In this document: positions 50,030-59,990 of the stretch, piece by piece | Numbering within the stretch: the stretch's first letter is position 1 | How the letters are laid out: each line of letters starts with the position of its first letter | Assembly (NCBI GenBank): GCA_002007465.1 | Contig: LNAC01000276.1 | Span: 4,574,808-4,638,807, forward strand | Source: Ailurus styani | Lineage: Eukaryota > Chordata > Mammalia > Carnivora > Ailuridae | Direction of reading: 5' to 3' | Length of the DNA stretch: 64,000 bases | The notes under the pieces: generated by a model | Seen by the model: only the letters and a program-made list of their open reading frames with translations | The model's database searches: none | Told to the model about the DNA's origin: nothing | Program-made: the position numbers and the translations under genes

Positions 50030-50222
50030 GAGCAAATTTATTTATTTATTTATTTGAGATTTTATTACTCTGTTTGACAGAGAGAGAGCATGAGCACAAG
50101 CAGGGGGAGCAGGGAAGGAGAGGGAGAAGGAGGCACCAGGCTGAGCAGAGAGCCCGATGGACTCTGGGATCAAGGCCTGAGTGGGAGGCAGACACTTGAC
50201 CCACTGAGCCACCCAGGTGCAC
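50030..50222 (-). mobile_element. CAN-SINE
   Basis: The tail TTTATTTATTTATTTATTTG and the head complement GAGCCACCCAGGTGCACC bound it. No clear TSD is seen. Confidence 0.85.
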
Positions 50223-50404
50223 CCTGATGTTTTTAATTTTTGTATGGTCCACTGGATTCCTCTCTCATGGTTCATGCTTTTAATGTTACTACGTGTTCTG
50301 TACTTAATCTCTCATTTGTTTACCTCTTCTCAGGGCCAAGGAGTAGAGAGCGAAGAGTCCCTCCAAGTCAGGGCATGCCCGATGGATCTCGTCTTAGAGA
50401 ACGT

Positions 50405-50530
50405 TCAATCAGTAACTATTTAATAAGCACTTGCTCTGTGCCAGGCACTGGGGGTACAACGGTAAAGAAAGCCAAGTTTCTGCTCTGTGGAATTTATGTT
50501 CCAGTGGGTGATACACAAGGATCATCAGAT
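50405..50530 (+). mobile_element. L2-like 3' end
   Basis: AAGCACTTGCTCTGTGCCAG, GGCACTGGGGGTACAACGG and GAATTTATGTTCCAGTGGG. Confidence 0.7.
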
Positions 50531-51640
50531 GCTCGGGGGTGGGGGGCACCCAGATCCTCTTTGCTAGGCCATGACACCCAGCCTCCAGCTGCTGTGGGTG
50601 TTGGCTGCTCATGACTCATTCTTGTACTCTATTTCTTGAGCAGTGTGACCTTCTCTCACAGATGTTACTTTGTTTGAGGATGCTTTGAAAGTTGTTATCA
50701 CCTCAACCTGGGGGGTAGCCCTTGGCCGATGACTGAAGGATTTAGAGATAGAACAGGCCACCCTTCTTGTGTCTCTGGACAGGAAAGTCATCGTGATGCT
50801 TGTCATGCTCCAGAGCTCCCTATGTGATCAGGCGGAGGGAGGCAGGTCCTTTTCTCCTGCAACCACATCCACATGGCTAGCTCCTCTTCCTGCCCTATTC
50901 TGCATCCGTCACTCGTCTACGGGTTTCTTCTGAGAGACCCCCTTCAGCAAACCATATACACAAATGATTTTAGGAAACCCAGCCTAAAACATTGGATATC
51001 AAAAGTAGTCCTGGGAAAGGACTCTGAAAGAGATTTCGGAATAGGGTCCCTCAGTGGTCAGATGTCAGTGAGAACTCCATCCTTGGTGGAATGGGGATTG
51101 TTAAGTAACCCTCCCCAAGCCTAGGGCCGTGTACTAATACTCTCACTAGCGATGAACTGGGATGGGATCCAGGAGGAAGGAGATGCACTAGTTTGGGCCG
51201 TATCTCTGGTGTTTGAGAGTTAGGAGGAAAAATTACTAAAAAGACTGTGGAATTGGGTGGTTACTGCTGAGTAACACTGAAGTTTTGAAGAGAGAGAAGA
51301 ACCAGCTCATATATTAATAACCAATTCAGGGTGTAGTGCAAGAGTCTGGCGCTCCCTTTGCAGCATCTGCAAAGGGCCTCACCTGCATGGAGGGCAGGCC
51401 GGGCGAGCTGGGCGCCCGACTCACAACATAATGGTAAGCATTGCAGAATTTCCGCAAAGGTTGTTTTTGCTATTGAAGCAAGTTTCTAACATCAAAGTCG
51501 GGGTCCTGATGGGGAATGAGTAGTAATGCAAGTCCCAGGGCAGGTGTAGTTGAAAACTGAGCCTGAGCCTGTGTAAAGGAGAAACACAGGTGGAAAACTG
51601 GGTTTTCCTAAAATACAGACATACACACATGGGAAGAAAG
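50531..51640. other. Intergenic, nothing recognised
   Basis: About 1.1 kb of unclassified sequence without SINEs; no open frame shows a domain. Confidence 0.35.
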
Positions 51641-52030
51641 ACAGAGATTAGAGGGAGGCATCTACAAGTCAAAAAACACCAAGGATTGCCACCAGAAGCT
51701 GGAAGAAACTAGGAAGCTCCTTCCCTACAGTCTTTTTTTTTTTTTAAATATTTTATTTATTTATTTGACAGAGAGAGAGAGAGGGATCACAAGTAGGCAG
51801 AGGCAGGCAGAGAGAGAGGAGGAAGCAGGCTCCTTGCTGAGCAGGGAGCCCGATATGGGCCTCGATCCCTGGACCCTGAGATCATGACCTGAGCCGAAGG
51901 CAGAGGCTTTAACCCACTGAGCCACCCAGGCGCCCCTTCCCTACAGTCTTCACAGGGAGCATGGCTCTGCCAACACTTAGGTATTGGACTTCTGGCTTCT
52001 ACAACTGTGAGACAATAAATATCCATTGAA
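51640..52030 (-). mobile_element. Old LTR/MER-like repeat with a nested SINE
   Basis: AAAACACCAAGGATTGCCAC, AGAAGCTGGAAGAAACTAGG, GGAGCATGGCTCTGCCAACA and TTCTACAACTGTGAGACAAT. Confidence 0.65.
51735..51934 (-). mobile_element. CAN-SINE
   Basis: CCTTCCCTACAGTCTT at 51719-51734 and 51935-51950 is a perfect 16-bp TSD. Confidence 0.97.
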
Positions 52031-52600
52031 ACAACATAGTGAAGAATGGGAAAGGCATATTAATAGCACAATCGGTAGTAGCTATAGATGTGTGTATTTC
52101 CATAGCCACAAGGTGGGATTCAATGACATAATTATTTCTCCATAATCAGCAGAATTTCATGTTACATGTCTCAGAACTAAAGGTTTCAGGTAATGAAAGG
52201 ATCCTTAATACTCGTTCCTCTGATATCACATCACGACCTGTGTGTGGATCTTCGGTGTCACACACACCTTTGTTTTTCTGAATGAATTCTGAACCTCTCC
52301 CTCTCCCCTCCAAAATGCATGTTTCAATCTTTTTCAAATGTAGTAGGCTTTGAAGTTGACCTGTCAGCATAAGGCTCACTCCCTATGGGTCGCAAAGCAA
52401 ATCTGAGAAAGAATGTTGAGGGGGAATATTGAGTCCTTGGGAATAAGCAGCCTCTAGTTTGGGTTAAAAAAACTGAGGTGTGGGTTTTCCAGATTCCCGG
52501 TGGGAGGGCAGCCTCCTTTCTTCCTGCAGTGCCTGGTGGCTCTTATAGATGGCACATTCTCATTTCAAAGTTTTGAATCTGCCGTCTTTTGTTTTTTCTT
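52031..52600. other. Intergenic, nothing recognised
   Basis: No repeat family or gene is identified. Confidence 0.35.
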
Positions 52601-53123
52601 GCCTAATTGCTCAGGCTAGAACTTCCAGTACTATGTTTACGAAACAGGCAAAAGTAGGCATTCTTGTCTTATTTTTGATCTTTCATTATTGAGTGTGATA
52701 TTAGCTATGGGTTTTTCATAGATAGCCTGTGTTACATTATGGAAGTTTCCTTGCAGTCCTTGTTTATTGAGTGTTTTTTGTCATGAAAGAGTGCTGGATT
52801 TTGTCAAAAGCTTTTTCTGCATCACTTGGAATGATAATGTGTTTTTCCCCTTCATTTTATCACTTGGTATATTACCTGGGTTGATTTTTGTGTGTTGAAC
52901 CATTCTTGCATTCTGGAAACAAATCCCATTTGGTCATGCTGTATAATCCTTTTAATACGCTGCCAGCTTTGTTTTGCTAGTATTCTGTTGGGGATTTTTA
53001 CATCTATATTCATAAGGGATATTGTTTTGTAGTTCTGTTTTCTTGTGATGCCATGGTTTGGTTTGGGTAGCAAGGTAATGTTGTTCCCAGAATGAGTTAG
53101 GAAGTATTTTCTCCTTTTCAGGT

Positions 53124-53127
53124 TTTC

Positions 53128-53201
<74 letters not shown>

Positions 53202-53445
53202 TTCCTTCCTTCCTTCCTTCCTTCCTTCCTTCTTTCCTTTCTTTCTTTCTTTCTTCCTTCCTTCCTTCTTTCCTTTATTTCTTTCTTTCTTCCTTTCTTC
53301 CTTCCTTCCTTCCTTCCTTCCTTCTTTTCTTTCTTTCTTTCTTTCTTCCTTCCTTCCTTCCTTCCTTCCTTCCTTCCTTCCTTCTTTCCTTTCTTTCTTT
53401 CTTTCTTTCTTTATTTCTTTCTTTCTTTCTTCTTTCTTTTTTTAA
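53124..53445. repeat. ~320-bp CTTT/CCTT polypyrimidine tract
   Basis: Alternating CTTT and CCTT blocks are uninterrupted apart from rare A, the longest simple repeat of the window. It sits within the L1. Confidence 0.97.
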
Positions 53446-54179
53446 ATTTGAGAGAGATTGGTGTTTACTGCTCATTGAATGTTTGGTAGCATTCACCATT
53501 GAAATCATCTAGTCCTGGGCTTTTCCTTGTGGGGAGATTTCTGATTAGTGGTTTAATCTCCTTACTTGTTACAGGTCTACTCAGATGGTCTTTTTCATCT
53601 TGAGTCAATTTTGGCAGGTTATATATTTCTAAAAATCTATGCATTTAATCCAGGTTATCTAATTTGTTACTGTAGAATTTTCATAGTGTTCTATTACAAT
53701 ACTTTTTATTGTTGTAGTATCAGTAGTAATGCCCCCATATTCATTTCTGATTTTGGTAGTTTGAGTCTCTCCTCTGTCTCTGTCTCTGTCTGTCTCTTTC
53801 CTATGAATCTAGCTAAATATTTGTCAATTTTGTTGATTTTTTCAAATAATAAATTTTTGGTTTTATTGATCCTCTCTGTTGTTTTTCTATTATCTATTTT
53901 ATTTATGTCTGCTCTAACTTTTATTTTGTCCTTTATCCTGTGGGTATCATTGTAACTTGACATTCCTTTTCTAGTTCCTAAGGTATGCAGTGAAGTTATT
54001 GGTTTGAGATCTTTTTTAAAACATATGCATTTACATCTATAAATTGCCCTCTTAGTACCGCTTTTGCTGCATCCTATTCATTTTGATACGTTGTGTTTAA
54101 TTTTCATTTTTAAGATATTTTCTAATTTCTCTTATGATTTCTTCTTTACCACATCAGTTGTTTAAAATTGTGCTGCTTA

Positions 54180-54347
54180 GGGCGCCTGGGTGGCTCAGTG
54201 GGTTAAAGCCGCTGCCTTCGGCTCAGGTCATGATCTCAGGGTCCTGGGATCGAGGCCCACATCGGGCTCCCTGCTCAGTGGGGAGCCTGCTTNCTTGTGA
54301 TCTCCCTCTCTGTGTCAAATAAATAAAAAATAAAAATAAAAATAAAT
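54180..54347 (+). mobile_element. CAN-SINE in L1, with an assembly N
   Basis: AAAATTGTGCTGCTTA at 54164-54179 and 54348-54363 is a perfect TSD. The segment normally between CCTGCTTCCTCC and CTACTTGTG (about 30 nt) is replaced by one N at 54293. Confidence 0.95.
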
Positions 54348-55064
54348 AAAATTGTGCTGCTTAATTTCTGCATATTTGTGAAATTTCCAGTTTTCCTTCT
54401 GTTATTCATTTCAGGTTTTACTCCATTGTGATTGGAAAAAATACTCTATATGGAGTCAATCTTTAAAAAGTTGTTAAGACTTCTTTTGTGGCACAACATA
54501 TGGTCTATCCTGAATAATGCTGAATGTACTTGAGAAAGATATATATTCTGCTAGTGTTAGGACAAGTGCTCTGTATGTGCGTGAGGTCTAATTGGTTTAT
54601 TGTGTTGTTCAAGTCTTCTGTTTCCTTGTTGATCTTCTATCTGATTGTTATAGTCATTATTGAGAGTGGTGCATTAAAGTCTACAACTATTATTGTTGAA
54701 CTGTCTAGGCTTGCTTCTGCTCTTTCAATATTTGCTTCCTATATTTGGGGGCTCTTTTATTAGGTGCATATATGTTTATTATCATTATATCTTTTTGCTG
54801 TTTTGAACTTTTATTGATATATAACGCCCTTCTTTGTGTCTTGTGATCTTTTAGATTAAGGTCTATTTTGTTTGACAATAATATAGCCTCCCAGCTCTCC
54901 TTTGGAATACTTTGGATGGAAACATTTTTTCCATCTTTTTACTTTCAACCTTTGTGTGTCTTTGAATGTAAAGTGAGTTTTTTGGACAGATGGAACATAT
55001 TCTTTTGTTTGTCATTTTTGTTTTTGTTTTCCTTTTTTTGGCGATGTGCCAAATTCTTCCTTTT

Positions 55065-55067
55065 ATT

Positions 55068-55102
<35 letters not shown>

Positions 55103-55246
55103 CAGATCTTATTTATTTATTTACTTGAGAGAGAGAGAGTGAGAGAATCTCATTCATCTCTGCAGGGGGAGCAGCAGAGGGAGAGGGAGAAGCAGACTCT
55201 CCACTGAGCAAGGAGCCGGATGTGAGACTCATCCCTGTTGCCCCTA
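55065..55246 (-). mobile_element. CAN-SINE with a damaged head
   Basis: A (TTTA)n tail at 55061-55102, then a GAGAGA body ending GACTCATCCCTGTTGCCCCT. The conserved core and most of the head are deleted. TCTTCCTTTTA appears on both flanks. Confidence 0.8.
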
Positions 55247-55460
55247 ATCTCTTCCTTTTAATAGGAAACTTTAATCCATTTACATTTAAATGTAATTTAA
55301 TACCTTAAAAAATCCATTACCTTTACTGATAAGGAAGAATTTCCTTCTGTACTTTGGCTATTTGTTACAGGCTTTGTTTCTCATTTCCTCCATTACAGGC
55401 TTTTTAAAAATTTTTTATTTTTAGTTAATTTTTTTGTAGTGTACCAATTTGATTTCCCTT

Positions 55461-55546
55461 ACTCTTTCTTTCTTTCTTTCTTTCTATCTTTCTACCTTCC
55501 TACCTTCCTTCCTTCCTTCCTTTTCTTCTTTTCCTTCCTTTTCTTA
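55461..55546. repeat. CTTT/CCTT microsatellite
   Basis: A pyrimidine repeat inside the L1. Confidence 0.9.
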
Positions 55547-55696
55547 AAAATTTTATTCTCTTAGTGGTTATCTTGGGGATTATAATTAACATTTTAAGCT
55601 CATAGCAGCCTAGTTTTAATAATACCATCTTATTTTCAATAGTGTAAAACCATTTAGCTCCTCCTTTATATAATTATTGTCACAGGTTGCGTTTTT

Positions 55697-55876
55697 TTGA
55701 AGATTTTATTATTTATTTGTATGTGTGTGAAAGAGAGAGCACAAGCAGGAGGAGTGGCAGGCAGAAGGATAAGCAGGCTTCCCACTGAGCAGAGAGCCTG
55801 ATGTGGGGCTCCATCCCAGGACCCTGGGATCATGACCTGAGCCGAAGGCAGACTTAGCTGAGTCACCCAGGCGCCC
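55697..55876 (-). mobile_element. CAN-SINE
   Basis: CACAGGTTGCGTTTTT (55681-55696) and CACAGATTGCATTTTT (55877-55892) are the TSD; the two differences look like CpG decay. Confidence 0.95.
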
Positions 55877-57170
55877 CACAGATTGCATTTTTATTCATTG
55901 TGTTCCCTTTAACATGTGATTATTGTTTTGTGCATTTGCCTTTGGAATGAAAGGTTGGTTTAACATTAAAAATCATTACATGAACAAAATAAAGGAAAAA
56001 ATAACATCATCTCAAAAGATACAGAGGAAGCATTTAATAAATTCAGCATCTTTTAATGATGAAAACTTGCAGCAATCTAGAAGTAGAGTATTCTTCACCT
56101 GCTAAAGAATATCAACAAAATGTCTAAAGCAACAACATAGTTAAGGATGGGCAATTGAAATTGGAATTGCTATACCACTTCTTATTAATATCACACTGAG
56201 GTCCTAGCCAGTACAATAAAACAAAGGAAGCAAAAAGATTGAAAAAGAAGAAATAAAAGTCATTACTTAGAGATTATATTATTATGTAGGTGGAAAATCA
56301 AAAGAAACTATATATAGATTTAATAAAATAATTTAGCAAGGTCACTGGATATAAAATCAAAATAGAAAAATCTGGTGTTTCTATGTATCAACATCTCTAG
56401 AAGAAGACATTTGAAAATTATGCCATTTTTAAGAACATCAAAAAACATCAAATATTTTTGACTAAATAAAGTAGTATAAGAATTCTATACACAAAACTAT
56501 AAGACATTATCGAGGAAATTAAGTAAAATCTAAATAGATAGAAGGATATACTATGGTCATGGATTGGAAGACAAAATTCTGAAAACATTTTTTCTACACT
56601 AACATCTATTGGTCTATAAGTTCAGTGCAATCTCAGCAATATCTCAGCAGGATGTGTGTCTGTGATGCTGATTCAAAAAACACACGGGCGTGAAAATGAC
56701 CAAAAATAGCCAGGGCAATTTGCAAGAAGAAAAACAAAATAGAGAGTTACTATTCCAGATATTAAGACCTATCATAAGGCTACAGTAATTTAGACAATGT
56801 GGTGTTAGTGCAAGGATGGACTACAATCCAGGTGGATTATAAATATAAAAGTGAAAGGTAAAACAATAAAGTTTAAAGAAAGATTCATATTCTTACAGGA
56901 GAATATTTATTTATGTTAGAGTAAGCAAAGATTTTTTAGAACAGAACACAAAAATATTATAAGTGTAAAGGAAGCCATTAAATTTATTATTAAATTAAAT
57001 ATTATTCTTAGAGTATATTAAAAGTAAGATCTTCTGTTTTTCAAAAGATACCCGTTCAGAGAATGAAAAGGTAATCCACCAGGTGAGAAAGAAGATTTGC
57101 AAAAATGTAATTGACCAAAGGGTTCACTTCCAGATTATATAAAGAATTCCTATAAATCGAAAAGACAAAT

Positions 57171-57312
57171 GATGTCTGGGTAGCTCAGGTCAGGATCCCA
57201 GGGTCCAGGGATGGAGCCCCATGCTTCTTTCTCTCTCTCCCTCTGCCCCTCTCCCCTGCTTATTTGCTTGCACACACACACTCTCTCCCAAATAAATAAA
57301 ATCTTAAAAAAA
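57171..57312 (+). mobile_element. CAN-SINE with internal deletion
   Basis: The head reads GATGTCTGGGTAGCTCAGGT and passes straight to CAGGATCCCAGGGTCC, losing the middle of the tRNA-like part. The flanks AAAAGACAAAT and AAAAGACAACC are similar. Confidence 0.8.
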
Positions 57313-57448
57313 GACAACCTATTTAAAAAGGGGCAAAAAATGTGACCCAAGACTTCACATAAAACAATATATAAATGGACAATAAACATGAAGTGGTACT
57401 CAACCTTATTAACCATCAGGAAAATGCAATTTAAAACTACAAGGGGAT

Positions 57449-57558
57449 GGGGTGTCTAGCTGGCTCAGTCAGTGGAGTGTGCAACTCTCGATCTTGTGGT
57501 TGTGAGTTTGAGCCTCATTTTGGGTGTTGAGATTACTTAAGAATAAAATCTCTGAAAA
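57449..57558 (+). mobile_element. CAN-SINE, short old type, in L1
   Basis: GGGGTGTCTAGCTGGCTCAG and GTTGTGAGTTTGAGCCTC, ending AAGAATAAAATCTCTGAAAA. ACTACAA is on both flanks. Confidence 0.8.
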
Positions 57559-57748
57559 AACTACAATACTACAAGGGATCCCATTACAGAACACCGAAAA
57601 TAGAAGACCGACTACACTGGGTTGGTTGGTGTGATATGAAGCAATGGGAACTCTCACACTTGGCAGGGGGAGGTGATATAGTGACAACCCTTTTGGAAAA
57701 TTTGTTATCATTTAATAAATTTGAGGAAAATCCACTCCTAGGTAGATT

Positions 57749-58168
57749 TTTTAAAAAAGACTTTATTTGGGCGCCTGGGTGGCTCAGTGGGTTAAAGCCT
57801 CTGCTTTCGGCTCAGGTCATGATCTCAGCATCCTGGGATCGAGGCCCGCATCGGGCTCTCTGCTCAGCAGGGAGCCTGCTTCCTCCTCTCCCTGTCTCTC
57901 TGCCTGCCTCTCTGCCTACTTGTAATCTCTCTCTCTGTGTCAAATAAATAAATAAATAAAATCTTTAAAAAAAAAAAAAGACTTTATTTATTTGTGTGTG
58001 TGTGTGAGAGAGAGAGAAAGCACACTAGTAGGGCGAGCAGCAGGCAGAGGGAGAAGCAGACTCCCTGCTGAGCAGGGAGCCCAATGCAGGACTTGATCCC
58101 AGGACCCCGAGATCATGACCTGAGCCGAAGGCAGATGCTTAACTAACTGAGCCACCCAGGCATCCCTT
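57749..58168 (-). mobile_element. CAN-SINE containing another SINE
   Basis: Its tail begins at about 57749 (TTTTTTAAAAAAGACTTTATTT), is broken by the 57769-57973 copy, and continues through a TG/GA repeat to GAGCCACCCAGGCATCCC. Confidence 0.85.
57769..57973 (+). mobile_element. CAN-SINE nested in an opposite SINE
   Basis: AAAAGACTTTATTT precedes and follows it (ending at 57768, and again at about 57976-57989). It is a young type with a complete body. Confidence 0.93.
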
Positions 58169-58399
58169 TTATTTTTGTTTTTTTTCTTTTTAAATTAAAA
58201 ATTAATGTATTTGAAATTTCTCTTAGAAAAGTTGCTTAGACTTTTCTTTTAGAAAAGTCACCCAATCCTGAACATAGGATCTCACACACAAATACAAGTA
58301 TTCAGCACAAATGTACACGTATGGTCACGAAAAGGCACACAAATGCACCAATTTTACTTATAAACTCATGCAAAAGTTTTAATGAAATACTAGTGAGCA

Positions 58400-59110
58400 C
58401 TCAGTAAAGCTCAAAAAGCATATGGCCATAAAGAAAAGATGCTCAGCAGTCATCAGGGAAATGCAAATCAAAACCACAGCGAGCTCTCTCTCACCCCACA
58501 GTGTTACAATGGCTACAACCCAACACGAAATCCCAAACAAAAGACAGCAGGGACCATTGAAGATGTGGAGAAACGAAAACCTTGTTCACTCCTGGTGGTG
58601 GGACTGCAAGAGGGTGCCTGGTCATGGAAAGCAGTGTGGAAGACCCCCGAACACTGAAAATGGAACTACCTTACCATCCAGCAATCCTACACCAGGGTAG
58701 AAGCCCCAAAGAATTGAAATCAGGGTCTCCAAGAGATGCCTACACTTCTTGGTTCCTTGATGTGTTATTTACAGAAGCAAAGGCTTGGCGGATGAATGAA
58801 CAGAGGACACGTGATGTATACGTACCATGGAAAATTGTTCAGCCCTAAGGAAAAGGTCAGTTCTGCCACTTATTACATGAAATAAGGCAGACAAAAGGAC
58901 AAAGATGTTTCCACTTATGTGAGGGACCTGGTAGTCAAATATATAGAAATAGCAAGTGGAATGATGACGCCTGATGACGCCAGGGACTGGGGGAGGGAGG
59001 GAGGGAGGGGGAGCTGGTGTTTCATGGGTGTAGGGTTTCCGTTAGGGAGGATGGGTAAGCCCTACTATAAAGCATAATGCGTACAGTTCACAACGCTGTC
59101 TTGTATGCTT
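58400..59110 (+). mobile_element. L1 ORF2 end and 3' UTR
   Basis: CATCAGGGAAATGCAAATCA, GATGTGGAGAAACGAAAACC and CATCCAGCAATCCTACACCA are L1 C-terminal text. The 3' UTR includes GGTGTTTCATGGGTGTAGGG. Confidence 0.8.
58986..59012 (+). repeat. (GGGA)n run, G-quadruplex candidate
   Basis: GGGGGAGGGAGGGAGGGAGG gives four or more G-triplets with one-base loops. Confidence 0.8.
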
Positions 59111-59114
59111 ACGT

Positions 59115-59318
59115 GTTTAAAGGTCTTATTTAGTTAGCTATTCGCAGAGCGGGGAGCAGGAGCAGGGCAGAGGGAGAGGCAGTCTCAGGCACACAGGGCC
59201 CGAGCTCAGAGCCCCGCGTGGGGCCCGCCGGCACCGCCCTGAGATCGTGACCTTAGCTGAAACGGTGAGTTTCGGTTTGCTGGTTTGCTTGACCGACTGA
59301 GCCACCCAGGCGTCCCCA
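59115..59318 (-). mobile_element. CAN-SINE, old and GC-rich
   Basis: The tail has decayed (AAGGTCTTATTTAGTTAGC) and the head complement is GAGCCACCCAGGCGTCCCC. A GGTTTGCTGGTTTGCTTG insertion lies before the head. Confidence 0.8.
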
Positions 59319-59362
59319 AAATTTTTTTGAGGAGGATAGCTCTTATCATAACTATTTTTACC

Positions 59363-59460
59363 GTGCTTGCTTGGACAGACCATATGCTAAAACTGTAATA
59401 CAGAGAATATTAGCGTGGTCCGGGCTCAAGGATGACATGCAAATTCGTAAAGCGTTCCAT
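59363..59460 (+). pseudogene. U6 snRNA retropseudogene
   Basis: The segment follows U6 from GTGCTTGCTT through CATATGCTAAAACTG, ATACAGAGAATATTAGC and AAGGATGACATGCAAATTCG to AAGCGTTCCAT. The ACAGAGA box and AGC triad survive, but the start and the GCCCCTGCGC region are altered, and it is 98 nt against about 107 in U6. It ends in a run of A (59463-59473) instead of the T-run that ends a genuine U6 gene. No U6-type TATA or proximal element is visible upstream. A retroposed dead copy fits best. Confidence 0.9.
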
Positions 59461-59474
59461 TAAAAAAAAAAAAT

Positions 59475-59650
59475 TCTTACGACCCACAAATAAAGAAGGA
59501 AAGAGAAAACTTGTAGAAGGGGTGGTTAAGCTTTCGACCTGGTGGTGATGGTTTCGTGGGTGTTCACTTATCTTTAAACTCATCAATATGTAATATTAAA
59601 TATGTACAGCATTTTGTATGTCAGTCATACCTCAGAGAAAAAAAACAAAT
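59475..59650 (+). mobile_element. L1 3'-UTR end
   Basis: TTTCGTGGGTGTTCACTTAT, AAACTCATCAATATGTAATA and GTATGTCAGTCATACCTCAG, then an A-rich tail. Confidence 0.7.
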
Positions 59651-59990
59651 GGAGGGTTTTTTAAACCACTAACGTAAAGTGAACTCACACTTCTTGGTTA
59701 GTTTTTGTTAGCTTCTTGTACTTGAGTTGGTTTTGTTCCTTTTGATGAGTAACATCCATGTTTTTGAAGAATAGAAAAAAGACATTTTTATCGTAAAAAC
59801 GTGTTTGATCAAATAAATGTCTTTACATGAGATTATCTGTGATTTTAAATAAACAGGTCACATTAAAAAAAAGTTTACAAAAAAAAAAATCTCACACTGG
59901 CTGCTGTTCGGAGAACAGCCTGGAGGGGGCGACAGTGGATACAGGCAGAACTATCAGGAGGCTTCTGGCGGTGAACCCCTGAAGAGGTTT
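59651..59990. other. Intergenic, nothing firm
   Basis: AT-rich left half and an A-run at 59879-59889; nothing identified. Confidence 0.3.

Larger units (their letters stand above)
52600..55680 (-). mobile_element. L1 ORF2 remnant, long but broken
   Basis: The - strand of 53073-52852 translates to a reverse-transcriptase segment with NYKTISLMNIDVK, HDQMGF and a WFNTQKS stretch, characteristic of L1 ORF2. The text continues on both sides (TTTTTCATAGATAGCCTGTG, TTGTTGATCTTCTATCTGAT, CTCTCCTTTGGAATACTTTG). A 320-bp microsatellite, a SINE at 54180 and a truncated SINE at 55065 break it. Many stops make it inactive. Confidence 0.9.
55905..57770 (+). mobile_element. L1 ORF2 remnant
   Basis: GATACAGAGGAAGCATTTAA, CACACTGAGGTCCTAGCCAG, CAGTGCAATCTCAGCAATAT and CATGAAGTGGTACTCAACC run in ORF2 order. 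SINEs interrupt it at 57171 and 57449. No intact frame exists. Confidence 0.85.

Noticed and set aside
52600..53100. Possible active L1 reverse transcriptase
   Set aside because: The recognisable RT segment is under 80 codons between stops, and the element is broken by a microsatellite and SINEs.
59363..59460. Functional U6 snRNA gene
   Set aside because: It ends in A rather than a T terminator, has internal substitutions, and shows no pol III type 3 promoter upstream.
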